Assembly: GCF_025060895.1 (NCBI RefSeq)
Contig: NZ_JANZKV010000211.1
Location: 1,952-36,481 of the forward strand
Direction: 5' to 3'
Length of the DNA stretch: 34,530 nucleotides
Origin: Stieleria sedimenti
GTDB lineage: Bacteria; Planctomycetota; Planctomycetia; Pirellulales; Pirellulaceae
Part shown: piece after piece, positions 1 through 8,999 of the stretch
Numbering within the stretch: position 1 is the first letter of the stretch
How the letters are laid out: the number at the start of each line of letters is the position of its first letter
The notes under the pieces: model-generated
Seen by the model: only the letters and a program-made list of their open reading frames with translations
What the model was told of the DNA's origin: nothing
Database searches by the model: none
Made by a program: the position numbers and the translations under genes

Positions 1-25
1 GGTATTGGGCTTTAGCCACCCTCTG

Positions 26-42
26 TCGCTGCTCCGCAGCGA
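26..42. repeat. REP-like hairpin in the leading 258-nt non-coding stretch
   Basis: A 7-bp perfect stem (TCGCTGC / GCAGCGA) closes a 3-nt loop. Around it, GGGCTTTAGCC at 9-19 and GCCTAAAGGCT at 51-61 are an imperfect inverted pair, so the hairpin sits inside a larger REP-like structure. The rest of 1-258 shows no convincing gene; it must hold the promoter of the leucine-rich-repeat gene, but I cannot place it. Confidence 0.4.
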
Positions 43-258
43 GTGGGAACGCCTAAAGGCTGAACACCAACGGTCTTTTCCGCTCGATAAACGCAACCCT
101 AAATGCCAATCGGGACAGAGCAGCAAAAATTCACCGAAGCATCGCGATGACTGTCCAAAACCATCCCTCTGATCGGTTAAACTGATCGGTTCAATGGATG
201 GAGTCCGGTGGAGCGCGTGAGCGTCTGGTTTGGCAGCAATCTTTTCTAGGGTGGTTCG

Positions 259-2538
259 ATGACTCGTAGGCTTCGCTCTGTCACGGTGCTCGCAGCGGTT
301 TTATTTTGCGGGGTGGTCGCGTCGGTGCCCTCTGCCCAAGAAACGCCCCCCCAGCAAGACTCCGCCCCGCAGCTTGAACGCTCGGATCGGCCGAGTTTGC
401 GTTCAAAGTCAGATCGCGTAGATGAAAGGTCGATCGAAACCGCGATCCGCCGACTGTCCGACACCAAATTCTCGCGGCGGCAAGTGGCGTATCTGTTCTT
501 GATCGAATGCGGCAAGGACGCGATCGCGAGTTTGGAACATGCCGCCGGCGATGACGATTTCAACGTCGCCGAACGATGCGTCCGCGCGCTGGCGGAAATC
601 ACCCGCGACAGTGAATGCACCGAAGCGGCCCTGATGGCTCTTGACCGGCTCGCCGCGGACGACACCAAACGAGTCGCCAAACTGGCTGCATCGGAATCCA
701 AACGGTTGAGGATGACGAAAGAAGAACTCGCCGTGGAAGCTTTGATCGCCGCCGGGGTCCGTGTCCAACGCTCCACCCGCGGAGCGATTTATTCTCTGCA
801 AATCAGTCGCGACGAGGATCTGTTCTGGCTCAAGTTTCTTCCCCGGCTGCGGCGAGTCAACCTGTCCGGCAACGGCATCACCGACGGCGGCCTGAAGCAC
901 CTGTTCGATTGCAAACAGCTGACCGACTTGTCCTTCGCCGGAACCGCTGTGACCGACGCCGGGCTGGCACAACTTCAACATCTCCCCGCGCTGACTGGAT
1001 TGCATCTGCTCGACAACCACTTCTCCGCCGACGGCATCCGACAGCTCAAGGGGGTCAAAGGGTTATCGTCCCTTTCCTGGTTCTCTCCGATCGACATCGA
1101 GTCGTTGCGGGCGGTTGGCGAACTTCAACGCCTCACGTCCTTCAGCCTGTCGACAAAGCAGGTGACTGAAGACTTGATCGACGTCATCAGCCGTTTGACG
1201 CAGCTGACAAAACTGCACTTGTCCGCGACCGATTTGACGGACGAGCAATGCGAGCATCTGGCCCGAATCAAAACCGCCACCTACCTGTCCCTGATGCGGT
1301 CGCCCGAATTGACACTCGCCGGTTGGGAACATCTCGGCCGAATGGACCTGCATTCCTTGTCGACCTATCAATCACCGATCACCGATGCCGGGATGAAATG
1401 TCTCGGCGCGGCGAGGGAACTGAAGTACTTGACCATCTCCGATTCGCCTGTCAGTGACGAAGGGCTGTTGCATCTGAAAGAACTCACGAACCTGCGATAC
1501 ATCAATCTTCGCGCGACGAATGTCACCCAGTCCGGCGCCGATCGATTGAAAGAGCTGCTTCCCAATCTCCGCACCTTGAGAATCGATTCGCCGGGATTCA
1601 CGCCCGCGAAAGCGTACAGCGTCACGACAGCAATCGACAAAAAGAATGTCCACCTGCGCACCGCACTGACCGACGCAACGCTCAAGGAGCTGCGTCAGGA
1701 AAAGGACGTCCACACCGTCTTCATGACCCGCATCAACAGCAACGATCAACAGATTCGAATGATCGCCACGCTGCCGATCAAAGGGCTGGTGATTGATTCC
1801 GACGTCGTCACCGATCAGGGCCTTGCCGCGTTGAAAGCGCATCCCCACCTGCAATCCTTGACCGTCACGTCCAGCCGACTCACAGACGAATGCAAAGACG
1901 CCATCCTTGCCATCCCGTCCCTTTCCAAACTCTGGCTGCAAAAAGCCCAATTGAGCGACGCGGGAGTCCAAGCGTTGATCACGGGGATGTGCGACAAACA
2001 GCAACTCAACTCGCTCAACTTCGGTAGCTGCCCCCAGATCACCAACCAGGCGTTCGACGGCATCGCCGAGCTCGAGTCACTCACGCAGCTGACGCTGCGT
2101 GACAATCCGCAACTCGATAGTGGAGTGTTTCGGTTCGTTCGCGAACTGCCCGGGCTGACGGAAATTCGTCTCGAAGGCAACGTGGTCGAGGCCGCGGATC
2201 TCGAACACCTTGGCACACTCAGACTTGAACGACTGCATCTGAGCAATGCACGAATCGCCGATGGCGTTATGGCTGCTCTCGTCAAGGCCTGTCCCGATCT
2301 CAAACAATTGGGGGTGGCCAAATCGAATCTGGATGATGCCGCGATGGCACCGATCGGAAAGCTCAAACAACTCGAATGGTTGTGGCTCTACGGAACGTCC
2401 ATTAGCGATGACGGACTGGCCGAATTGGATGATCTGAAAAATCTGAAAAACGTTTATGTCAGTGCTGACTCCGTCACCGCACTGGGCCAGCAGCGGTTCC
2501 AGAAACAGCATCCCGCCGCCACGCTGCGACGAAACTAG
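259..2538 (+). CDS. Secreted leucine-rich-repeat (RNI-like) protein
   Basis: A 759-residue exported protein. Residues 1-26 form a signal peptide (MTRR, a hydrophobic core, then a cleavage site near SAQE). Residues about 55-150 are helical and resemble HEAT/armadillo repeats (for example the stretch around RCVRALAEITRD). From about 180 to the end runs a series of LRRs of the ribonuclease-inhibitor-like type, with repeated LxxLxLxxTxVTDxGL patterns such as TDLSFAGTAVTDAGLAQL and LEWLWLYGTSISDDGL. This LRR class is expanded in planctomycetes and acts as a protein-binding scaffold, usually of unknown partner. An AGGGTGG stretch lies just upstream of the ATG. It stands alone with no operon partner. 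The domain call is firm; no specific function can be given. Confidence 0.9.
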   Translation: MTRRLRSVTVLAAVLFCGVVASVPSAQETPPQQDSAPQLERSDRPSLRSKSDRVDERSIETAIRRLSDTKFSRRQVAYLFLIECGKDAIASLEHAAGDDDFNVAERCVRALAEITRDSECTEAALMALDRLAADDTKRVAKLAASESKRLRMTKEELAVEALIAAGVRVQRSTRGAIYSLQISRDEDLFWLKFLPRLRRVNLSGNGITDGGLKHLFDCKQLTDLSFAGTAVTDAGLAQLQHLPALTGLHLLDNHFSADGIRQLKGVKGLSSLSWFSPIDIESLRAVGELQRLTSFSLSTKQVTEDLIDVISRLTQLTKLHLSATDLTDEQCEHLARIKTATYLSLMRSPELTLAGWEHLGRMDLHSLSTYQSPITDAGMKCLGAARELKYLTISDSPVSDEGLLHLKELTNLRYINLRATNVTQSGADRLKELLPNLRTLRIDSPGFTPAKAYSVTTAIDKKNVHLRTALTDATLKELRQEKDVHTVFMTRINSNDQQIRMIATLPIKGLVIDSDVVTDQGLAALKAHPHLQSLTVTSSRLTDECKDAILAIPSLSKLWLQKAQLSDAGVQALITGMCDKQQLNSLNFGSCPQITNQAFDGIAELESLTQLTLRDNPQLDSGVFRFVRELPGLTEIRLEGNVVEAADLEHLGTLRLERLHLSNARIADGVMAALVKACPDLKQLGVAKSNLDDAAMAPIGKLKQLEWLWLYGTSISDDGLAELDDLKNLKNVYVSADSVTALGQQRFQKQHPAATLRRN

Positions 2539-2708
2539 GCCTTGAGTCGGAACGGAAATTTTTCCGCAATTGGCAGTCAACCCGCCCGCACAACTTCTCC
2601 ACCTCACGGAGCTTTTCTTCGTCAAACCGAGGTCCGTTTCTAGGTGAATTCCAAGCGAATTGCTTCCGATAGCAGACACTAACCCTCTGCTTTCGATGGA
2701 GCCCGCTT

Positions 2709-4934
2709 GTGCCGATCCGCCCAACTAGAAGTCAACCGAATCCCCCCCGAAAGTTCGTCAAACGTCGGCAGCTGCGCGCCGCGGTTGCCGGATTGACCGC
2801 CGGACTCGCGCTCGGCGTGGCCGGCGTTGCCGTCGCCGACGGAGCCATCCAGCTGACGGCACCGGCCAACGTGACGGCACCGGCCAACGTGACGGCACCG
2901 AAGGACGTGACGCTCGGTGCTGTGGAGTCCGAGGCCGCGCCCGAGGTGTTGCCTGCCGAGAGCGGTTGGACGAAGCGGCCTGCGACCACCGCGGCGGCCG
3001 CAGACCAAGAGGCGACCGCCGTCGTTGCCGAAGGCACGGGGGCCCCGCAGGCTTCCAAAACGATTTCCGCGACGCCCGCCTCGGGCCCCCTGGATCGTTT
3101 CCGTGGCGGCTTGCCGAGCCTGCCTTCGATGAAACCCGCCGCCCCGTCGATCCCCACGCCGGGCGACGTGGAACTGGACAACGCCAACGCAACTCCACCG
3201 GGGCACGCCAGCGGAGCGTCGCCGACCAAGCCGGACGCATCGCAAGACATGGGGTCCGTGCAACCCCGCCGCGCATCGAATGCTGTCGTGGCCGAAGACG
3301 GCTGGATCGCCCGTGACGCGATCAATCGTGTTTCGCCGTTGCGAGACCCCGTTGCCCGATCGACCCGGCCGATCGTGGAAGCGACGACGGAGTCGGCACC
3401 GACCGACAACCTCACGCCGGCGTTGCCCCCGCGGGATGATTTTTCTAAACGCAGCCGGTCGCAGCCCCAATCGCAGGTCTTGTCACAGCCCCGATCGATG
3501 TCTCTGGGAGAAGCGAAATCCTCCGTCGACTCGACTCGCGAGGTTCCGACCGGTGAACTGCCCTTGCTGCCACCCCCGGACGCGAGTACGTCGGCCGACA
3601 CCGACAACAGTGACACCGACAACAGTGACACCGGCAACAGTGAGCGGCCGGCTGCCAAGGCGGACGCATCCCCCGCGTCACTGAACGAGCCCTCGGGGCA
3701 ACCTGCCGACGACGCCCAACCGCTGCCCAAACGAAAACCGCTGACCAACCTCGTCGAAAGCACCTCGACTGCGGTGAAGAAAGAGACAACGCAGAAGGAA
3801 GCGGCGAAACCGACCCGGCAGAGCGTCGACCGGGAACCCCAAGCCGAGGCCGCTGCCTCGGCATCGATTGGCGACTTGCAGGGCGACGAATCGCCGGTCC
3901 TCGACTACACCGGTCGCCCCGCCGCCGAAGTCACTCCGACGCCGTCGGTCGCGAACATGCGACGCGGCATCGAACGGATCCTGACCTACTTTTACCAGCG
4001 TCCAGAGATCGCCACCGGACGCAGTAACTGGGGCATGATGCACGCAATGATGGTTTTCGGTGCGGACACCAAGTTGGCCGTCGGGCGTCAACACTACAGC
4101 ACGATCGCCTGGATCGCCGGCAACAACAATTGTCGTGGGCAACGTCTGCTGACCCACGACGCCGACGGAATCCAAGCCAAAAGCGGCGTCGGGTTGCAAG
4201 GCCACCAAGGTCAGTTCCTGGCCGTCTTGGGCATGTGCAATGTTCCCGCGGACTATCCCTTGTACGCCGGCAAGGTGAAGTACGATGTCACGGCATTGAT
4301 CGACACCGAGAAGCGGGCCTGCAAGGCGGGTGAAGAATTGACGTTCACGCTGATCGGACTGTCGCACTATCTCGACACCGACAGCAGGTGGGTTGCCGCC
4401 GATGGAACCCGCTGGGATTTCGAACGGCTGATCGAAGAAGAGCTGAAACAGCCGATCGTCGGCAGCGCCTGCGGCGGGACGCATCGTCTGATGGGCTACA
4501 CACACGCCCTACGCAAACGACGCGCCGAAGGCAAACCGATCACGGGCCAGTGGAAACGCGCCGAGATCTTTACCGAGGACTTCGTCAACTATGCGTATTC
4601 CCTCCAGAACCGCGACGGTTCGATGAGTACCAATTGGTTCGACGGCCGAGCCGACAACGGCAACGTCGATCGCAAGATCCAAACGACAGGACACATCGTT
4701 GAATGGTTGTTGACCGTCACGCCGGACGATCAATTGCAAGACCGCCGCCTGGTCGCCGCCGTGGCGTTTCTCCTCCGCTCGATGGGCTCCGACTTGGATC
4801 ATGATTGGAGCATCGGTCCCAAAGGCCACGCGTTGCGTTCCTTGGCGATGTACCACCAACGCGTCTTCCGCGCCGGCACACCCTGGATCCCCGAGTCGCT
4901 CGCCGATTCGACGCAATCACAACGTCGCCGATAG
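2709..4934 (+). CDS. Exported hypothetical protein with low-complexity region and possible alpha/alpha-toroid C-terminal domain
   Basis: A 741-residue protein starting at a GTG. Basic residues are followed by a hydrophobic segment at about 22-45 (VAGLTAGLALGVAGVAVADG), a signal peptide or anchor. Residues about 50-410 are Pro/Ala/Ser/Thr-rich and probably disordered, with two short tandem repeats. Residues about 415-735 are compact and rich in Trp, His and Gly (NRDGSMSTNWFDG, TTGHIVEWLL, GGTHRLMGY). That spacing of helices and Gly/His motifs recalls terpenoid-cyclase or prenyltransferase-type alpha/alpha toroids, but I see no catalytic signature, so this is inference. Probably a planctomycete-specific envelope protein. 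The exact start is uncertain because no ATG lies nearby. Confidence 0.8.
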   Translation: MPIRPTRSQPNPPRKFVKRRQLRAAVAGLTAGLALGVAGVAVADGAIQLTAPANVTAPANVTAPKDVTLGAVESEAAPEVLPAESGWTKRPATTAAAADQEATAVVAEGTGAPQASKTISATPASGPLDRFRGGLPSLPSMKPAAPSIPTPGDVELDNANATPPGHASGASPTKPDASQDMGSVQPRRASNAVVAEDGWIARDAINRVSPLRDPVARSTRPIVEATTESAPTDNLTPALPPRDDFSKRSRSQPQSQVLSQPRSMSLGEAKSSVDSTREVPTGELPLLPPPDASTSADTDNSDTDNSDTGNSERPAAKADASPASLNEPSGQPADDAQPLPKRKPLTNLVESTSTAVKKETTQKEAAKPTRQSVDREPQAEAAASASIGDLQGDESPVLDYTGRPAAEVTPTPSVANMRRGIERILTYFYQRPEIATGRSNWGMMHAMMVFGADTKLAVGRQHYSTIAWIAGNNNCRGQRLLTHDADGIQAKSGVGLQGHQGQFLAVLGMCNVPADYPLYAGKVKYDVTALIDTEKRACKAGEELTFTLIGLSHYLDTDSRWVAADGTRWDFERLIEEELKQPIVGSACGGTHRLMGYTHALRKRRAEGKPITGQWKRAEIFTEDFVNYAYSLQNRDGSMSTNWFDGRADNGNVDRKIQTTGHIVEWLLTVTPDDQLQDRRLVAAVAFLLRSMGSDLDHDWSIGPKGHALRSLAMYHQRVFRAGTPWIPESLADSTQSQRRR
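2856..2909 (+). repeat. 18-bp coding tandem repeat (TAPANV units)
   Basis: Three consecutive 18-bp units inside the low-complexity gene. The first two are identical (each encodes T-A-P-A-N-V) and the third has diverged (TAPKDV). In-frame unit length allows copy number to change without a frameshift. Confidence 0.85.
3597..3641 (+). repeat. 15-bp coding tandem repeat (DTDNS units)
   Basis: Three 15-bp units, GACACCGACAACAGT twice and one copy differing by one base (DTGNS). They lie in the disordered linker of the same gene at about residue 297, preserve frame and look like replication-slippage products. Confidence 0.85.
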
Positions 4935-5106
4935 CAGATGGGCCGGCAGGGTGGGAAACGCCTTCAGCCGGCCGATAGGGTGTCGACCGGCCCAAAGTCT
5001 TGTTGCACGATCAAAACGCGATCGCCTCGGTTCATCCGATTTCGTGTATTCTTTGCAGTAGTGTTTCGACGCCGCCGCGCTGAATTAATTTTTCACGGAA
5101 TCAACG

Positions 5107-6723
5107 ATGCAACGTCTCACGCTCGCCGGCTGCTTCCTCGTCATCTCCATCGTGTCGGCGGGTTCGCCTGCCGCCCCGCCCTCGGTATCAGAACTCGCAC
5201 GGCATGCGCTGACGCACGCGGGCGACGCCCGACGCGGCAAGCAGCTCTTTGACGACGAACGCGTCACCCGTTGCCTGGCCTGTCATCAGGTCGGCCCGTC
5301 GGGCGGCAAGGTCGGACCGGATCTGTCCAAGATCGGGGGCAAGTTTGATCGCATCCACCTGATCGAATCCCTGCTGGAACCGTCACGGCAGATCGTCCAG
5401 GGCTATCAGACCCGTGTCGTGTTGACGTCCTCCGGGGACGTTCGGTCGGGTGTCATCACGCAGGAAAATAAACAGTTTCTGTTGTTGCATGATTCCGCGG
5501 GCAAACAGTGGCGGATCGCCCGCGGTGACATCGAATCGATCAAACCGAGCGCCACGTCGACGATGCCCGATAACTTGGCCAAAGAGTTAACGAAGCAGCA
5601 ATTCACGGACCTGATCGCGTACTTGGAAACGCTGCGTACCGGCGTCGGCGATAAATTCGGGTCCGCGACGCGTGGGCCGATTCAAATCCCCACCGGCTAC
5701 GAGATCCAGACGCTGGTCACCGGACTCTCCGGCGCGACCGCGATGGAAGTGCTTGACGACGGGCGTGTCCTGGTCTGTGAACAAGACGGTCATCTGAGAG
5801 TCGTCAAGCATGGCAAGTTGCTGGAACAACCGATGCTCACCCTGGACGTCGAACACCACTGGGAACGCGGCCTGATCGGCGTCACGGTTCACCCGGATTT
5901 CCCGGCGACGAATTGGTTGTACGTTTGCTATGTCGTCAATAAACCGTTCACGCATCATCGCGTCAGCCGGTTTCGGGTCCGCGGCGATGTTGCGGACCCC
6001 AGCAGCGAGGAAATCTTGCTCCGCGGCGACGACCAGAGTAAGTTCGGCGGCAACGTCCCGGCCGGCCATCAAGGCGGCGCGTTGCACTTCGGCCCCGACC
6101 GAAAACTGTATGTCAGCATCGGCGAACAGACGGCAAAGAAACCCGCACAGGACATGAAGGCCTTGCAGGGCAAAATCTTGTGCCTGTTGGAAGACGGGTC
6201 CATCCCATTAGACAATCCCTTCGTCGACCAAACCGAAGGCAAGTACCAAGCCATCTGGGCACTCGGTTGCCGCAACCCGTTTACCTTCGCCATCGATCCA
6301 GTCACCGGGCGGATGTTGATCAATGACGTCGGCGGTAAGTTTGAAGAAATCAATCCCGGGGTCGCCGGAACCAATTACGGCTGGCCCGACATCGAACACG
6401 GACCGATCGATCGACCGGGCTACACCGGCCCGATTCACCATTACCGCGAAGCCTCCATCGCCGGTGGCGACTTCGCCCCCGATACCGCCGGCGCCGAACT
6501 CGCCGGCCGCTATGTCTTCGCAGACTTTGTGCACGGCTGGATCCGCAGCATCGACGCCCGGACCGGCGGGCCCGCCGAGACCTTTGCCGGAGGACTGCGT
6601 CGTCCGGTGGACCTGCGGTTTTCACCAGACGGGACGCTCTATGTCCTGCTGCGAAACGCCTGGGTCGTCGACGATAAATTTCAACGCGACAGTGGATCGC
6701 TGCTACGGATCAGTCGCCGTTAG
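5107..6723 (+). CDS. c-type cytochrome (TIGR02603-like) fused to PQQ-type glucose/sorbosone dehydrogenase propeller
   Basis: A 538-residue exported redox enzyme. Residues 1-22 are a signal peptide. Residues about 35-180 form a planctomycete heme-binding domain: the heme c motif is C56-L-A-C59-H60, with the downstream GKVGPDLSKIGGKFDR and LLEPSRQIVQGY motifs typical of the TIGR02603 family. Residues about 190-535 form a beta-propeller of the glucose/sorbosone dehydrogenase class (ERGLIGVTVHPDF, GALHFGPDRKLYVSIGE, NPGVAGTNYGWPDIEHG). The family uses PQQ to oxidise sugars or alcohols in the periplasm, and the attached cytochrome would accept the electrons. The cytochrome is at the N-terminus; in many relatives it is C-terminal or a separate protein. 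The substrate cannot be told. Transcribed alone. Confidence 0.9.
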   Translation: MQRLTLAGCFLVISIVSAGSPAAPPSVSELARHALTHAGDARRGKQLFDDERVTRCLACHQVGPSGGKVGPDLSKIGGKFDRIHLIESLLEPSRQIVQGYQTRVVLTSSGDVRSGVITQENKQFLLLHDSAGKQWRIARGDIESIKPSATSTMPDNLAKELTKQQFTDLIAYLETLRTGVGDKFGSATRGPIQIPTGYEIQTLVTGLSGATAMEVLDDGRVLVCEQDGHLRVVKHGKLLEQPMLTLDVEHHWERGLIGVTVHPDFPATNWLYVCYVVNKPFTHHRVSRFRVRGDVADPSSEEILLRGDDQSKFGGNVPAGHQGGALHFGPDRKLYVSIGEQTAKKPAQDMKALQGKILCLLEDGSIPLDNPFVDQTEGKYQAIWALGCRNPFTFAIDPVTGRMLINDVGGKFEEINPGVAGTNYGWPDIEHGPIDRPGYTGPIHHYREASIAGGDFAPDTAGAELAGRYVFADFVHGWIRSIDARTGGPAETFAGGLRRPVDLRFSPDGTLYVLLRNAWVVDDKFQRDSGSLLRISRR

Positions 6724-6919
6724 AGCGACGCGCTGGGGCAAGGTATAGGAAATGGGGTGGTCAAACAATGAAAGACGAAAGCAGCCCCATCCCCCGTCTC
6801 CTGCCGTCATTCCGCACGGCCGGGGCTCCATCGAGCAAATCGTTCGCCAGTCATCGGTGCCCCACTTTTTGACCAACCCACTTTTTGACCCATTTCTTTT
6901 TTGACCCCTTCATTTTTCC
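6724..6919. other. Intergenic stretch with repeated TTTTTGACC motifs in both orientations
   Basis: The leader of the cyclase gene contains TTTTTGACCAACCCA (6866-6880), followed at once by two more TTTTTGACC copies ending near 6908. The reverse-complement type GGGGTGGTCAAACAATG is at 6754-6770. Between them AGCCCC (from 6783) and GGGGCT can pair. No ORF here looks real. The same motif recurs near 20473 and 29963-29992. Confidence 0.5.
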
Positions 6920-8839
6920 ATGTCCCACCTTCGTCTCGCCACCCTCCATGCCGGACTGCGAATCAGCGAGGTGCATGTGGACCAGCCGGTGGTGATCGGG
7001 CGACGAGATCCACGCAAAGGCGATCCGCCCCCGGTCGCCTTGCATCAGACGGCAACCGAGACACGGCTGGTCGTCGCCGATGTGCGGCAAAAGGAGATGT
7101 CGCGACAATGGATGGAAGTCTCTCCGGTCGAATCGTTTGCCTTTGAACTGAAGAATCTGCACGAGCACTGCCCGGTCGTGATCGTCGGCGATCAAGAGAT
7201 CCTGCCGGGAGAAGTCCGCCGATTCGAGGACGAAATTCTGGTCGAATTGGGCGGACGATTGACGCTGCAGATCGAAGCGGTTGATGCGTCGGGAATGGGA
7301 TCGGCCGACTATCGAAGCCTGGAAAGTCTGCCGCTGGTGCCGGGCGGGCAAAGCTACGTGGAGCACACCGCTGCGATCGGGCAATTCGCGCAATCCGAAG
7401 GCCAGGAGGTCAACAAGATGCTTCAGCTCGCCTTGCAAGTCGTCCAGGAATCGGTCGGCAGCAACGCGTTCTTTCAAAAGTGTGCCAGCGCGGCGGCCGA
7501 GATGGTGGATTTGGATCGAACCGTCGTCTTGCTGCGTGGCGAGACGGCCGAATCCGACAAGTTGCCCGTCGAGTCGGAATTGGAAGGCGGCTGGTTCCAG
7601 GTCGCCCACCACACCCGCGGTGAAGGATCACTGGGCGACCCGCGCGGCCGGATCAGTACGACGCTGCTGAAACGTGTCAGCGAGACCTGCTTGACGGTGA
7701 TCCACCAACCCAAGACGGGATTGATGGGCGGATCGAAGCCCGCCGACGGGAACGTTGCGGACAACGACGCCGATCGCTTGGCGCCGTCACTGCAGAGCGT
7801 GCAGTGTGCCGTCGCGTCGCCGATTTTGAATGCCGAACAGCAGGTGATCGGGGTCATCTACGGCGATCGAACGATTTGCGCGAGCGGCTCGCTGGCGACC
7901 GGCATCAGCGACATGGAAGCGACGCTGATCGAGATTCTGGCCGGGGCATTGGCCGGCGGCCTGGCTCGTCGAAACCAAGAACGCATTCGCAACTCCTTGG
8001 CCGAATTTTTCTCACCCAAGGTGGCCGACCAATTGGTCTCCGACCCACAACTGATGGAAGCGAAAGAGATCAACGTGACGGCGCTGTTCTGTGACATTCG
8101 CAAGTTCAGCAGCGTCACAGAGAAACTGGGGCCGCGGAAAGCGATCGAGTGGATCAACGACGTGATGACCGAGCTCAGCCAGTGCGTCATCGATTCCGAC
8201 GGCGTCTTGGTCAATTACATGGGCGATGAAGTGTTCGCGATGTGGGGCGCCCCCGGCGACCAACGCGACCATGCCGACCGTGCCCTTGAGTGCGCCAAGT
8301 CGATGCTGCGGGCGATCGAGAAGCTGCGTTTGCGGTGGAGCAGTGTGCTGCCACAAAAGTTCGGAGCCGGGGTCGGGATCAACACCGGGCCGGCGCTGGT
8401 CGGCAACGTCGGCTCGCGGCAAAAGTTCCAGTACGGCCCGTTGGGCAACACCGTCAATCTCAGTTCTCGCTTGCAATCGGCGACCAAACAACTCGGTGTC
8501 GCCTGTTTGGCCGGCGAGACAACGGTGCGGTCGGCCGGATGCACCGATCAATGCCGTCGACTGGCCAAACTGTCGGTCGTCGGAATCCAGCACTGCATCA
8601 ACGTCTACGAAATTCCGCTGCATGTCGACGAAGCCGCCAGGCGACTGAAGGTCGAGTACGAACAGGCGCTCGACGATTTCGAAAACGCGCGATTCGAATC
8701 CTCTGCCCGGCGAATCGAAACCTTGATCCAGGACTATCCCCACGATCGACCCTGTCGCGATCTCTTGGGGCGCGTCCGCGTTCAATTCACCCAGCCGTCA
8801 CGCGACTTTGACGGCGTTTTGTCGCTGACATCAAAATAG
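6920..8839 (+). CDS. FHA-like / GAF / class III nucleotide cyclase
   Basis: A 639-residue signalling protein without signal peptide. Residues about 1-125 resemble a forkhead-associated domain (VVIGRRDP and MSRQWMEV), which in the family binds phosphothreonine. Residues about 165-350 look like a GAF sensory domain (PILNAEQQVIGVIYGDRTI). Residues about 385-560 are a class III adenylate/guanylate cyclase catalytic domain with metal-binding aspartates D392 (FCDIRKFSS) and D436 (YMGDEVFAMWG) and the transition-state pair N513 and R517 (VNLSSRLQ). The two base-recognition positions are unusual: N432 where adenylate cyclases have Lys, and G506 where Asp or Thr is usual. Product nucleotide is therefore uncertain. 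A helical tail follows. No good ribosome-binding site precedes the ATG. Confidence 0.9.
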   Translation: MSHLRLATLHAGLRISEVHVDQPVVIGRRDPRKGDPPPVALHQTATETRLVVADVRQKEMSRQWMEVSPVESFAFELKNLHEHCPVVIVGDQEILPGEVRRFEDEILVELGGRLTLQIEAVDASGMGSADYRSLESLPLVPGGQSYVEHTAAIGQFAQSEGQEVNKMLQLALQVVQESVGSNAFFQKCASAAAEMVDLDRTVVLLRGETAESDKLPVESELEGGWFQVAHHTRGEGSLGDPRGRISTTLLKRVSETCLTVIHQPKTGLMGGSKPADGNVADNDADRLAPSLQSVQCAVASPILNAEQQVIGVIYGDRTICASGSLATGISDMEATLIEILAGALAGGLARRNQERIRNSLAEFFSPKVADQLVSDPQLMEAKEINVTALFCDIRKFSSVTEKLGPRKAIEWINDVMTELSQCVIDSDGVLVNYMGDEVFAMWGAPGDQRDHADRALECAKSMLRAIEKLRLRWSSVLPQKFGAGVGINTGPALVGNVGSRQKFQYGPLGNTVNLSSRLQSATKQLGVACLAGETTVRSAGCTDQCRRLAKLSVVGIQHCINVYEIPLHVDEAARRLKVEYEQALDDFENARFESSARRIETLIQDYPHDRPCRDLLGRVRVQFTQPSRDFDGVLSLTSK

Positions 8840-8854
8840 TCCGTCGGTTGTCGA

Positions 8855-8987
8855 CACCGCGGCCGGCCTGTCGATGTAAGCCTGCATGCGTCGGCAAGGG
8901 GCCACGCAACGCCCCTTGCTCACGCGCCCGGCCGAAATCATTGCGTTGATTTCGGAACATCGATTCGATCGACAGGCCGTCGTGGTG
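8855..8987. other. Nested inverted-repeat element, candidate structured RNA or bidirectional terminator
   Basis: The gap between the cyclase and the convergent HPF gene folds almost entirely. An outer 12-bp perfect helix pairs 8864-8875 (CGGCCTGTCGAT) with 8968-8979, extended by CACC 8855-8858 with GGTG 8984-8987. Inside are two hairpins: 8888-8902 with 8911-8925 (4 bp, a 2x2 internal loop, then 9 bp GCAAGGGGC/GCCCCTTGC, 8-nt loop) and 8932-8940 with 8947-8955 (CCGAAATCA/TGATTTCGG, 6-nt loop). This is a three-way-junction shape. No T-tract follows on either strand, so a plain intrinsic terminator is not the obvious reading. All pairs are Watson-Crick, so the transcribed strand cannot be inferred. 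Confidence 0.6.
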
Positions 8988-8999
8988 CCGGATCACTGC

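Noticed and set aside
7474..7857. Short minus-strand ORFs opposite the cyclase gene
   Set aside because: They lie wholly within the GAF-domain coding region and show no protein-like pattern.
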